Below, in pieces: positions 11,541-22,674 of a DNA stretch of 64,000 nucleotides. The translations under genes and the position numbers were made by a program. The notes below the pieces were generated by a model. The model was given only the letters and a program-made list of their open reading frames with translations, was not told the origin of the DNA and did no database searches. The stretch's first letter is position 1; every line of letters starts with the position of its first letter. Source of the stretch: Tanypteryx hageni (lineage: Eukaryota; Arthropoda; Insecta; Odonata; Petaluridae); the NCBI GenBank assembly GCA_028673005.1, contig CM054116.1, positions 21,863,840 to 21,927,839 of the forward strand, written 5' to 3'.

Positions 11541-13809
11541 GAGCTGAGGAGATGGGGGGGGATTAGAAGTTCCACGGACGCTGAGCGTTCCATAAAATAT
11601 AATCGCCAAGGCCAAGAAAACTGCGTACGCACGCAGGAACAGATGTTTTGTGACTAATCTCAGTTTAGACATAGCAATGAACATAAGAGTCAACCGTCAA
11701 AATAAAACATGTTAGCAAAGAAGGGCGACAAGAAGAATTTGAGTAGAAAACAAGATGCGAACGAGACAAGCCTCGTCACTGTCGAGGCTCTTCAGACGAG
11801 TCGCGTTCACCGATTCACGTAAGCCTACTTCCCATGCTTCCAATAATTTCCTCAGCTGTAAGTCACAGACAGAAGTTAGCGTATCTCTCCTAGCGCAAAA
11901 TATTTTTCGTAAACCGGACCTCATTTTCCTTGAAGACTTTTCTGTAGGGTACGCGTCCTATATCCGCACATCCATATCGAGAGCTTAATCCTACATGATT
12001 TATTAATAAACCGAAATATGCGCCGTAAAGATCGAGTCGGCCGCAATGACTAGCTCCGAAGAAGCAATCCTTTGCAATCCAGGCAGAACACAAGGCTCGA
12101 AAGTAAACCAAGAAGGTGCGGGCGGTGACGTCATCCTAAGATCCAATTCTGCTTTCATATCAGGTACCAGCTTCTACGGCAATCGACCTTCCGACACAGC
12201 ACGCTCGGTTGGAAGAGCCCTTATGCTCACCAATCGGCCCTATCTAGGATCCAAAAGGCTGCGGCGAATATCCCAAAGGAGCGAAATCGGACGCGGAAGA
12301 AAAATCCGCGCAGCAGATTCGCGGAAGTCACGCGAAACGCAAACTGCCGCACCCTCTCATTCGCCGATGGACAGCCGTCCGCATTTTAAAATGTCATCTG
12401 GAGGACAGAAGAGAGGACAATCCGCCGCTCATCTTTCACTAAGCACCGCGAGGGAAAGACGACCGGTGGGATCGCGACCTTCCGTTCGGGAACTGCTCGA
12501 GTCATCGACCTCGCGTCGAGATGAAGCGGAGGATGAGCGGAGCGGATTGCGAAACGGGGAAGAGAGTGGGAAGGTGAGAGAGAGAGAGCACAACTCCACA
12601 CCGAGAATCCGCTGCAGCCATCTTAACTCGAGACCGAAGGCGTTGCTCAACTTCGCGTACAAGAAACATAGGAAGCACGTGCGGCGCCGCTTTGAGGTCG
12701 CCCACCATCCGGAGGAGGGATTTGCGATTGCGTATGCGTCGGCCGTGCTGCGTGACCCGCATCGGCTATAGTTTAGCTCGAGACGCGAAAGGGCGGGGAC
12801 CCCAAGGGGCATCATATTGTTATTGCGCCACTGAATCGGTTCTCGAAGGCCAAACATACAAACCTACCGCTGACCTACTGATATCAATCGGTCTTGTTTA
12901 AAAAAAAAGTCTCTTAACGATAAGTTGATGCCGTAGAAATCTTTTCGTCATTATGGAAATTCTTACGGGATCACGATCGGGTACGTTTGTATCATAAAAA
13001 AGAGGGGAAACGTTACAATGTCCCACCGACAATAAAATAAGGGTGTCCACGGGAAAGTTGACGGATCGACCTAGAAAATATTTTGCGGGCCAAAAGGATC
13101 TCAAATTATATGTAGAATGAAATACACGCAAATTCTAATTACGCGGTTATCAACCGTCCCATCGCCAAGTCGGTTCAAATGGCTTTCTTAAGAATCAAAA
13201 GCGTTGCTAGCGATGGCGCAACGAGACCTCACAATCTTACGACACCGAAGTGCCGTTGCGTGCGCGTGTTTGAGGTCGAGTCCCGGAGCGGCGGGCAGTG
13301 AGAACCGGAGCGGAGCACAATGGACCCCCCCCCCCCCTCCCCGCGAGCTCTGGAACGAGCGATCTCGCAGCCGAGACACCGCTCCGCCCCCGCCGTGGAA
13401 CCACCGGGAGTGTTGCGCGCGGCAACGAGCCAAGCGCCTTCGTCTCTCCCACGAGGGCATCACGGATTCCTTCGCCCCCCCTCACTGCGACTTCGCTTCC
13501 TATCCAGCAATTGTCCAATCATGATAAGTGGCGCCGGGTGGATCGAGGCAAATGGAAGGGGTAAGAGTGGGGTAGGACGGGTGTAGAGGAGGATCAGTTG
13601 GGGGAGGGAGGGGGGAGACGATGGGTGCGCGAAGAGGCGCTCCTCCTTGGCGATGACGCGCGGAGGACGACGATTTGCCACTTCGGCCCATTGAGTCCCA
13701 TTCTCCCGAAGTGGGCGGAAGTCCCCGTCCTCGTCATTTGATCCCGTCAACGCATTCGAGGCTTCTTTTGCTTCCCTATTCAAGATATGATTTGTTAAAT
13801 GCGTTTTCC
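11541..13809. other. CpG-rich intergenic DNA, no supported gene
   Basis: Very CpG-rich, for example 16 CG dinucleotides in 13201-13320 by hand count. It includes a C-run at about 13323-13336. The open frame 12046-12771 (241 codons) is the longest non-repeat frame in the left half, but its translation is Arg/Ser-rich with no domain, and it is overlapped by three minus-strand frames. This could be a CpG-island-like regulatory region; there is no direct evidence. Confidence 0.4.
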
Positions 13810-13985
13810 GTTCCGAGAACGCTTCACAAATTACGTAATGCGATTTTAAAAACTTATTTGACACCCCCCTCCTCCCTGTAACACCTCCTAACAAAAGCTT
13901 TGCCTCCCCTCCCCAATAATACGTAACAAAGGCTTTGCATCCCCTCCCCAATAATACGTAACAAAATCTTTAACACTCCCCCTTC
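13810..13985. repeat. Terminal-motif copy plus ~36-bp tandem repeat
   Basis: Starts with CACAAATTACGTAATGCG near 13824. Three imperfect tandem units of about 36 bp follow; consensus pieces are GTAACAAAGGCTTTGCAT and CCCCTCCCCAATAATAC. The ACAAATTACGTAA(T/C)GCG motif occurs again in inverted orientation near 17615-17630 (see separate entry), so this may be one end of a DNA transposon or a solo MITE. Confidence 0.6.
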
Positions 13986-14242
13986 CGGTTCACAACTTTA
14001 AATTGTTTGTTTAATTTCTTATACAAAGATAAAATGTAACAGGCAATTGAAAAAAACTGTCTAACACACTAAACATCGCACAATGAGAGATCGTTAAACA
14101 GTTTTTTAAAAGGAGTGGCTTTTTCTTTTATTCTGTTTCTTCTTTCAAGGGCGAGGAAAGCTTGTTTTCACTGAAACAACCGGCTAATTCTTTGGTGATA
14201 TTTTTTCCTTCGGTAGCTCAATTTCAAATGTCTCGAATATTG

Positions 14243-14539
14243 GTTTCCAACTGAGGGTTCGTCACGAGTTTTTAAGAGGTACGCAGAAGTGGTAAAGATA
14301 ATATATGATTCTTCTTCTTATTTCATGCATGACTTGAGAATCAAACCTCGTGAGGTTACGACTAATAACACCGTCATAAATAAAAAATACGCCAAAACAG
14401 TGAATTTTATCTTTAAAGAAATGAGTTCTCTGAATACAAGAGTTATGTCGTCATCACTTTAAAATGCACTAAAGGTGCGCTACCATTATAAAAATGCTCT
14501 AAAGGGTACGTAAGCCAAAAAATGTTGATAACCCCTGGT
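14243..14539. mobile_element. Degenerate hAT-like MITE (tentative)
   Basis: The right end reads GTTGATAACCCCTGG, i.e. CCAGGGGTTATCAAC on the other strand, a common hAT terminus. A loosely matching inverted copy, TTGGTTTCCAACTGAGGG, lies at the left. No target duplication is recognisable. Boundaries are approximate. Confidence 0.35.
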
Positions 14540-15239
14540 TTAGATCTTCCTGAAATCAATTATCACTCTCGCCGTCTTTCTCCATGGCAGTCACGGCCGT
14601 GAACTCGCGAGCAGCAATTCGAATCGGCCCTAAAAGCTTCCCCACTAAGCGAAGAGTAGCGCTCTCTTGGGATGCTCTTGCATTTTCTTCTCAAAGATGG
14701 CAATTGATACAAAGTACTGATGACATATCTTACAAATTCGATCGTGTAGCTCAGTTTGGTCTGAGGGACAATGAAACTTGCACGGACGATACTGGAACAG
14801 CCCTTCAGACCTAGGAAGAGCACTGCTATGGTTCAACGCTATAGTAGGATACAGGGGAAGGAATTCGAATCTCTTTTCCGTTCCTCTCAATTGCCTTCAA
14901 ACCTTCGCTCATTTGAATAAGTGAGACTGGAGGGGTAAAAATCGCAATGGAAGGATGGAGAATAGGAAACTTCGTGTCATAGTGCAGCAAACGCGATTTG
15001 TGCACTTCACAATATTTAAGCACAGTACTGACTAGTGTGGATTTCTTCTGTTTATTTGCGAGACCGTTAGATTCGGAATTCATCTTTCCAGTGCAAAAGT
15101 GGATAATTTGTAAATGGTGACATTTGAACAAATTTTGGCCCGAGTTTTTCCAGCGGCCTCAAAATTCAGTTTTTTTCAAACCTACATCGAGTCAATTAGT
15201 AGGGACTGCATGAAGAACTGCTTTCTTGTCCTCTGTCAA

Positions 15240-16262
15240 AAGATATATTTTGGGCGAGGAAATTGAGACACTCCTGTCCTAGGTACGTAAAAGACAATGG
15301 AGTCGGGCACTGGGGGTTCTTTATATATAAATTGAGTCAAGTTCCGCAGGGTAGTGTAATTGGTCCGTTATTATTTCTAATTTATATAAACGATATCAGC
15401 TCAGTAGTCAGAAGTAAAATTAGGCTTTTCGCGGACGACACCGTCATCTATGGAGAAATAAGCAATCCGGAAGACCACCAGTATCTCCAAAATGACCTAG
15501 AAGCTATTTCTGCATGGTGTAAGGAATGGCAGTTAGAGATAAACCAAAAGAAAAGCTGCGTCATCAACTTCTGGAGAACCAAGAGTATCTCGTTGAATAA
15601 TAATTATTCGTTGGACGGAGTAGATATTCCAGTTTCAGACTCGATTAAATACCTCGGAGTCACGATCCATCGTGATCTCTCGTGGGACACCCACATTCGC
15701 CGATTGATAGGTGCCGCTAACAAAAAGCTGGCCTTTATAGGGAGAATAGTTCGAAATAGCTACGAAAAAGTGAAAGAATTATGTTATTTATCCTTGGTGC
15801 GACCGCAGGTCGAATATGCTTCAGCTGTGTGGGATCCTTACGAAATGGGACTCACTAACGAGATAGAAAAGGTTCAGCGCAGGGCAGCTAGATTTGTAAA
15901 GAGGAATTACGATAGTAAACAAAGCGTAACATCATTAATAGAAAATCTGAAATGGACATCGTTAGAGGAACGTAGGCTGCAGGCTAGAATTAAACTACTG
16001 GAAAAATTTATGTCGGAGGGACTAGCGAATGAGGTAGTAGGACTTATCAGAAGCCCGACGTATCTCGGAAGGCAGGACAGTGAGGATAAGATTCGCGAGA
16101 TCGACTGTAGAACGGAGCGATATAGAGGATCGTTTTTCCCTAGGACGATAAGAGACCATAATAGAAAAAGATAACGTAGGAAAACTATGGACACTTGGTG
16201 CACTGCACCCCCTGCCATCCACCAAAAAGGTGACTTGCAGGGTATAATGTAGATGTAGATGT
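15240..16262 (+). mobile_element. 5'-truncated non-LTR retrotransposon (jockey/CR1-like)
   Basis: Only the 3' half of a LINE is present: the C-terminal part of the reverse transcriptase, a short 3' untranslated region and an end made of ATGTAGATGTAGATGTA (about 16245-16261), a simple-repeat tail. No endonuclease domain is found upstream. That pattern is expected from incomplete target-primed reverse transcription. The left edge is approximate because upstream DNA shows no recognisable RT sequence. Confidence 0.85.
15263..16174 (+). pseudogene. LINE reverse transcriptase fragment, 303 codons
   Basis: Long open frame without an ATG at its head (the frame opens at a TTG). The hallmark VPQGSVIGPLLFLIYINDI block starts near 15342. 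The catalytic FADDT box lies at 15428-15442, where FADD replaces the commoner YADD, as in many jockey/CR1 elements. Downstream come thumb-like and C-terminal segments with the typical KYLGVTI, YASAVWDP and ERRLQARI motifs. The frame stays open to a TAA at 16172-16174, so the coding part is recently intact, but about two thirds of a full ORF2 (endonuclease plus fingers) is missing. It cannot be autonomous. Family assignment is from motif order; the exact clade is uncertain. Confidence 0.9.
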
Positions 16263-17559
16263 ACTCCGAAGGACGTCAAAGCTGCCAAATTAGGAATGAG
16301 AACTAGACAAGCCAAGTTTTGAAGATTCACTGATTTTCTACAGATTTGCCGGAACAAACTGCCCGATGCTGGAGGGTCGACTGTATTTTAAGTGTATTGT
16401 TTTTTAAACGACTATACGCAGTGCGTAAATTGAAATGAAGGAAACTCGGTTATAGTGCAATTTGCCCTTAATGATTATTATCATGCGCATGCGTGATTTA
16501 TTGTAAGAAAATATATGTAGACTACAGAAAATAGATATTCAACGGTTATGCTCCCTCTGATTCTGCTATGTACGCTTGAAATTTCATTTTCTTCTCGGCT
16601 TTCTGCTTCAGCCATTTTAATTTTATTAATTAAACGACGGACAGACAAACGGATATGCAGCGGCAGCCAAATCCACGTATCAATAAACAACATCACTATA
16701 CATATGTACCCAGAAAATTTCAGCTCTATTTGTCTGGCTAAGAGTATCCCATCCTTCCCAATGTAACGAGTACCAATTCTAGAAGTCGTGATCGCGATTA
16801 AAATTTTAACCATAGGAAAAGAGGACCATCAGAATGCTGGCGAGCACAGAGGTACTAGCGTACACCAGTTTGTAAATCCCCAGTCAACCCATTCCCTCAC
16901 AACATCAATTTAAGCAAGTACACATCGGATGGATGCGTAAAAGTTTTTCACGAGTTTATTATAATCAGCAATATGCACCAAAAAAGTTTTCATCTATTGA
17001 AGACGGCGATAAACTTTGACGACAACCGCTGTACTTAAGGGTGCTCTCGCAACTGAATAACGAAGTCAGGATATCAGTGCATCGCAAAGACGACAAAACA
17101 GACAATCATATGACCGAGAGATTCTCCACTTTTCTGATTTCCCTCATTGACTAAACACTCCTCGACTATGCTTCACTCTCTTCTTCTCGAGAAATTTGTT
17201 CGAAGAAGTTACTCATACCCGTTAGCCCAGTTGACGGTATGATGCGTCAAGGCCATCATCGAAAATTTTAATCTACTCCAGCGGACTATCACTTCAAATA
17301 TTAAGATTTTTCCTTACTTACACATTCAAAATTAATCGAAAAAATTGTTCGCACAATCGTTACCATACCACTGAAAAACACGGTAAGTCTGTTCTCGTTA
17401 TCCAAATTTCTCGCATACCACTGTTTGTAAGAGTGGTGGTTACGTGTGGATAGTAGGGTTCCATAGTGGTGTCGCGTGATTTTTTCATCAAACTGTTTTC
17501 CTAATAAAAATTAATTTGCATTATTCATTTCATGATAAAATCTGTCACATTCAAGAAAA
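16263..17559. other. Intergenic DNA, no supported gene
   Basis: Mixed-composition sequence without a recognisable coding exon. Contains GGACAGACAAACGG near 16636. Opposite-strand open frames at 16481-16813 have no domain. Confidence 0.45.
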
Positions 17560-17642
17560 CTTCCCTTCGTAACAAATCGTAACACTGTTTGACCCCATCC
17601 CCTTCCCTTCATCGCGTTACGTAATTTGTGAACGGTCCCTTA
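17560..17642 (-). repeat. Inverted copy of the ACAAATTACGTAA terminal motif
   Basis: On the minus strand: GGGACCGTTCACAAATTACG, TAACGCG, then a G-rich run, GGGGTCAAACAGTGTTACG and ATTTGTTACGAAGGG. The left part matches the motif near 13824 in opposite orientation. Either two solo MITEs or the two ends of one ~3.8-kb DNA element interrupted by the LINE. Not assigned to a superfamily. Confidence 0.5.
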
Positions 17643-18947
17643 TCTAATTTTTCAAGTGCGTGCCATATCAGTTTTAGGAAAATTCCAGCCATGGTATGCG
17701 TTTGTAATGTAACAGCTAATAGTTCCACCCCAATTACTTTTCATACCGAATTCCTTCAATTTCACTTATTGGTTCCTGTTAAACTTTCGTCTATTTACCG
17801 CTACACTAACCGCACTCGCTATAAAATGTTATCTTGTTTTGATATATTCGCGTACATACTGTCTTCACTTCCGAGGGAATATTGCATAACCCTGGAAGTG
17901 GGCAAACGGTGCCATTTCCTCTTTCAAAAAAAAATGGACGAGGAAATGTCAGCCGGTATTCCCTCGGCTACACACTAACTCGCTCCATTCATTTCGTTCA
18001 CGTTTTGAATTATTCTATCATTCCCCTTTTCTATATAATCCGCCAAAATCCTTAACTATTTAACTAAATAGCTTTAAAATTATATCGACCAGCGTCATCA
18101 TTACTCCTTTTTATAAACTTTCTATTATTTTGTCATAAATCCCACAGAGGCCAATAATAGACAGCCGTGCATTAGGAAATCCCGTTTTAATTATCCGCAA
18201 TGACAAACCCGCGGACAAGGTGTCCTTCGGGCATCGCTACAGCGACTATCTAAGGCGGACCTAATTGTCCTACTGATAGTGAGGCAGAGAGAGATCCAGA
18301 GGCTGGTTGACGAGAAATTTCAGAGATGTGTTTCGAGAAATTAAGCGTTGCTAATGAAAACGACGAACCCGTATTTATGATTAAATTACTTTCATAAAGC
18401 CTTCTCTTGTCTCCGTCTAATTTATTTTCATTACTGAACGCAAAACATTTTCCTATTGAGATCTTTTATTTGCATAGATAGAAATGTTTATGCTAAAACC
18501 GTCCTTGCGATCGTTTATATACAGTACAGAATGGTAGTGGGTAAGAGTGAACGTCAAATATATTTTCAATGCGAAATGTTCTCGTACGTTCTCGTTAGAA
18601 CAGGCAAGCATTACAACGGCACGTTCGAACAGTTCCAATGATAAGTTTCTCGCCCAACTGCCTTCCCTTCACCTAATCGCGCGCAAATGCCGTTGCTCTC
18701 CTCACGAGCCTAGAAGATCGAGAGATGACCTCTCGTGCCCTCGAGTGCATCGCAAGAGCGCACGCCACGCGGCTCTCGCCTTCGCACCGCCAATAACAAC
18801 TCCGACGCCGCAAATCAACCTCGGCAAAGAGTGCGTTTGGTTTGTTTAATTCGGAAAACGAAAGAAGCCAGGCGCAAATTCGTCCGCAACGAAGCTCATT
18901 GCGTTTTCTCTTACCTACGAGACCATCCGATCCACAAAGTTGCCAAA
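17643..18947. other. Intergenic DNA, no supported gene
   Basis: No domain or repeat boundary recognised. The overlapping frames at 18453-18956 run on both strands and are not protein-like. Confidence 0.45.
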
Positions 18948-18949
18948 TA

Positions 18950-19762
18950 CACTTAACCCTCGATTTACTCGGTATAGCTCGCGCGCTCTACGGTGGCAGG
19001 CGGAGATGCGTGAGAGGGGAAGGGAAGGAATGGGAAGGAGAAACTTGAAGGGGAAGCCGAAGTCAGAGCCTATGAGCAGTAACACAATTTTGGTGCGGGA
19101 GAGTTCAAGTTCGTGCATCAAATGCCCACACCACCTCCTCTATAGGCAGTCCTGCCTCGAGGATGAACTCGTCGTACCGTATATGTGCCTATTGCGCACT
19201 GCCAAGTTAGTGTTTTTTATACTTGATGTACACAGTTTCGGTTTTACAGAGTCAGGAAAATGCGACCATTTCTCGATTTACACTGGATATCTATTGGTAA
19301 ATTTGTATATGGCATTGAAGATGACAGTGATTGGAGAGAAATTTATCGAAGTTTTCGTTAAATTAGTTTTTCAATTTTATAATTAAATGTATTTCCTTGC
19401 AAAACAAGTTTTGTTCCTTCAATTTTGAATTTTCGGATTGTATGAAGTTTTTGTTTAGTTTAATATGTTATTTTCTCTAATGTTTACTCTTTCATTACTT
19501 CCGAGTTCAAATTTCTCTTATGATTTTATTTTTTATCTAACGTGAAGGTTCATTTATAATATGCTTATATTATTATTACATCCGAATTCAAATTTCTGAT
19601 AAATATATACTTATAAATCAAATTTACAAAACATACTCCATTTAAAAATAAATATGAACCTAACCCACAATTTTACATTAAGTGTTAGTTTCGATTTACA
19701 CGGCTTTGATTTACACGGCGATTTTCGAGAACGCATCCCCCGTGTAAATCGAGGGATGGGTG
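18950..19762. mobile_element. 813-bp Tigger/pogo-like element with TA duplication
   Basis: Left end CACTTAACCCTCGATTTAC, right end GTAAATCGAGGGATGGGTG: imperfect inverted repeats that share TAAATCGAGGG. Both ends are flanked by TA (18948-18949 and 19763-19764), as expected of Tc1/mariner-type insertion. The inner sequence repeats GATTTACACGG near the right end, as Tigger termini do. There is no transposase; the 148-codon open frame across the left end is spurious. Confidence 0.7.
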
Positions 19763-20189
19763 TATACACAAGTGTAAACGCGAGTGCTTCAATTAATTGA
19801 AAAGGTGACATTCTGAACTATGAGACTAGGTTACTCGCAGAATCGTATCGGCTTTTTTGAAGTATGAGGCATATGAAGTACCAATTTAGTCTATTAGTCC
19901 AAGTTTTGTTGTTTAGTATTAGGCTGCCTTATGCGAAAATACCGCCAAGTGTTTATTGGAGGCGCTATTAGCGTGTTTGCAGAACCGTCGGTTGCGACAC
20001 GAAGCCGGAGGGAAAGAAGGGAAGAAAGAAGGAAATCGCAGCAATGGAAAGGGAAGGGAAAAATCTGCGCCTCCGCTATCGGCCGCAGGGAATTGGAGAA
20101 CAATTTTCAACATTACCATCGTGCTCTGAGAAATCGGTTTTCTCGCAAGCACACGCTATCGCACGCGGATGTAACCACAAACAGACGGG
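19763..20189. other. Intergenic DNA, nothing recognised
   Basis: Apart from purine-rich GGAAAGAAGGGAAG near 20010 leading toward the next array, I see no structure. Confidence 0.4.
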
Positions 20190-20705
20190 GATAGAGATAG
20201 AGGCGGGATAGAACGAGAGGCGGGATAGAACGAGAGGCGGGATAGAACGAGAGGTGGGATAGAGAGAGAGGCGGGATAGAGAGAGGCGGGATAGAGAGAG
20301 GCGGGATAGAGAGAGGCGGGATAGAGAGAGGCGGGATAGAGAGAGAGGCGGGATAGAGAGAGAGGCGGGATAGAGAGAGAGGCGGGATAGAGAGAGAGGC
20401 GGGATAGAGAGAGAGGCGGGATAGAGAGAGAGGCGGGATAGAGAGAGAGGCGGGATAGAGAGAGAGGCGGGATAGAGAGAGAGGCGGGATAGAGAGAGAG
20501 GCGGGATAGAGAGAGAGGCGGGATAGAGAGAGAGGCGGGATAGAGAGAGAGGCGGGATAGAGAGAGAGGCGGGATAGAGAGAGAGGCGGGATAGAGAGAG
20601 AGGCGGGATAGAGAGAGAGGCGGGATAGAGAGAGAGGCGGGATAGAGAGAGGCGGGATAGAGAGAGAGGCGGGATAGAGAGAGAGGCGGGATAGATAGAG
20701 GCGGG
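20190..20705. repeat. 17-bp minisatellite (AGGCGGGATAGAGAGAG)n
   Basis: About 30 tandem copies of the 17-mer AGGCGGGATAGAGAGAG, with some 15-bp copies lacking one GA and a few at the left end carrying AACGAG. Homogeneity is very high in the middle, which implies recent expansion. Since 17 is coprime to 3 and the minus strand has no stop in any frame, it generates a false 207-codon minus-strand frame with a 17-residue Ser/Leu/Pro repeat. Confidence 0.97.
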
Positions 20706-21116
20706 ACGGAGGTCGCCGACCTCAGCCCGAGGACGTCAAAACACCTTCGACACCTGTCCTCCGCTACCTTAATTGCCAACGGCCGTATGAATTAAAAGAA
20801 GCTAAATTGCACCGAGGCCGCAAGTCACCCCTTTCGTTCTAACTTCTCCGTCGGCGGTAAACAATAGAGAGCTTCGAACTTTACGCCTCCCTCGCCGCTC
20901 GCCCACGGCCAGCGACAGATGGCACTCGGATTAAAGTAAGCATCGAAAACTCTCTTGGCTCGTGGAGCACTCTCTGCTCGCTCGACAATGTCGTTTCGGG
21001 TGTGGAGCGCACGCCGAAGATAGCAACTTTTTGCGATTTTCCACGGGAAATAGACCCAAAAATCGACTTACACGATACCAAGCTCCTTGAGTGCAGCGCC
21101 AATTCCTCGCGCACTC
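20706..21116. other. CpG-rich unique DNA, nothing recognised
   Basis: No supported exon; opposite-strand open frames overlap throughout. Confidence 0.4.
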
Positions 21117-21124
21117 CGCTAGGC

Positions 21125-21383
21125 AGGTGTTTCTCAAACTATGGCCCGCGTCCCCCCGAGGACCGCAAAATTATTTTGGACGCATTTCATCTTTGCCAAA
21201 AAATAAAGCTTTCACGAATAATAAAATTTCATCGGGAAATTTTTGGAAAAACGATTTGATAAAAAGTTAACAATTAAATAAAATGAAGAAATGTATTAAA
21301 TTCTTATTTTTACTATTTTCAATTCAAAGGTAGCCGCATGGTATCCAATGGAGCCGCGACAATTGGAAGTTTAAGAAGCACTG
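21125..21383. mobile_element. 259-bp hAT MITE with 8-bp target duplication
   Basis: The left end is (C)AGGTGTTTCTCAAACT and the right end AAGTTTAAGAAGCACTG, a matching inverted pair of the CAGTGTTTCTCAAAC type. The 8-mer CGCTAGGC occurs immediately outside both ends (21117-21124 and 21384-21391) and is identical, a clean hAT-size target duplication. The interior is non-coding. Confidence 0.9.
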
Positions 21384-21391
21384 CGCTAGGC

Positions 21392-22674
21392 CACGGCTTC
21401 CCTCGTTCCCCGCCTTGTATCACCCCGTAATTCCCTTTCCGGCGCATTGCGCAGTGGCCGCGGCGCCATTTCAACAGCCTCCATTAGGGATCGAGAGGCC
21501 ATTTGAATCGACGACCCTTATGCCCCAGAATCTCCCCAGATCTCTCTCGATCGCCAATTGCCTTCGCTGGAAGATGATCTCGGACATTCTTCGATCAGGA
21601 TGTTACTTCATTGCCTCATTTAATGCACCGTTTATTTCCCAAGAAGAAAACTATACAGTTGAGAGCTGAAATTGTCCAAGTTGATGGCACTTTTACAGTC
21701 AAACGCTTAGATGTAATATTTTCAGTTTTCGCTTTTTATTGGAATAGGCTACAAAGTGATATCTACCTCTAAATATTAAAGTAACTATTGAGGTGTGGTC
21801 TTCGAGTGTCAAATTACGCCGCTACTTTATTTTCCGCTTATTTGCATATCACAAATTATTTCAATTACCTCTTAACTCTCATGAGATTATTAAACACGAA
21901 AAATCCAATTGTAAATATAGCCAGTGAATAAATGATACAAACAAAAGCGGCCTGGGAGATCAACCTCAGTTACAACCTGTTATCAATTTTACCTCGGCAG
22001 TTGAAGAAAAAAGTAGCAAGTTTAGACTCTTGCGGTGATAATTAACTTCATGCCCGTCTTTCGCAATTCTTGATACACATCATATAGTTACCACCCCATC
22101 TTTGAATCCAGTTCTTAAGTAATTCCATCTGCCATTCGTGAAAATGAAGTAGTCCCTCGGCGTGATAAGCAAATTAAAACCAATAACCTCGTGGATGCAA
22201 TCAAAGTGGAGGATATCGTTTGCGAAAAACATTCATTTGTTCCCTATATGTTTATGATTCGAACATTATGAGAGATAACCGAGCACGACCTAAATAATTG
22301 CCACGGTACATTGACGGGAAAATGCTGAAAATTCCAGACAATAAGTCGGAGTTGCGTATTTTCGAATAGGTTTACGAATTCGAAGAACACATCAGACCAC
22401 AGATATCGACAGGGCCCCATGAAATTCGAGCTCTCGGAACCTCGAGGCCAACGCTCATCTGTCAAGGAAGTGAAAATGTGTAACGTTCGAATGAACTTGA
22501 GAGGGAGAAAGGAGTATTTTTAAAGCGATTCCGTACGGAGAGGTCGCGGTATTCGAATCCCATGCGGAGGAATGCGGTCTTTCAACGTCCGTTTTCGCCA
22601 CTACCAACCTCAAACGCGTCATGTTCGAACGGAGCACGTCTCTTGATATCCCGAGAGAGTGCCATCCTCTAGAC
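21392..22674. other. Intergenic DNA, no supported gene
   Basis: CpG-rich to about 21600, then AT-richer. No domain or repeat edge recognised. Confidence 0.45.

Noticed and set aside
12046..12771. 241-codon open frame in CpG-rich DNA
   Set aside because: No family resemblance, Arg/Ser-rich composition, overlapped by three minus-strand frames; no flanking splice logic.
18940..19386. 148-codon frame
   Set aside because: Crosses the left terminus of a Tigger-like non-autonomous element; no domain.
20156..20779. 207-codon minus-strand Ser/Leu/Pro repeat protein
   Set aside because: Generated by a stop-free 17-bp tandem repeat, with the same peptide in every phase.
22541..22565. GTATTCGAATCCC as a tRNA B-box
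   Set aside because: No A-box or cloverleaf can be drawn around it.
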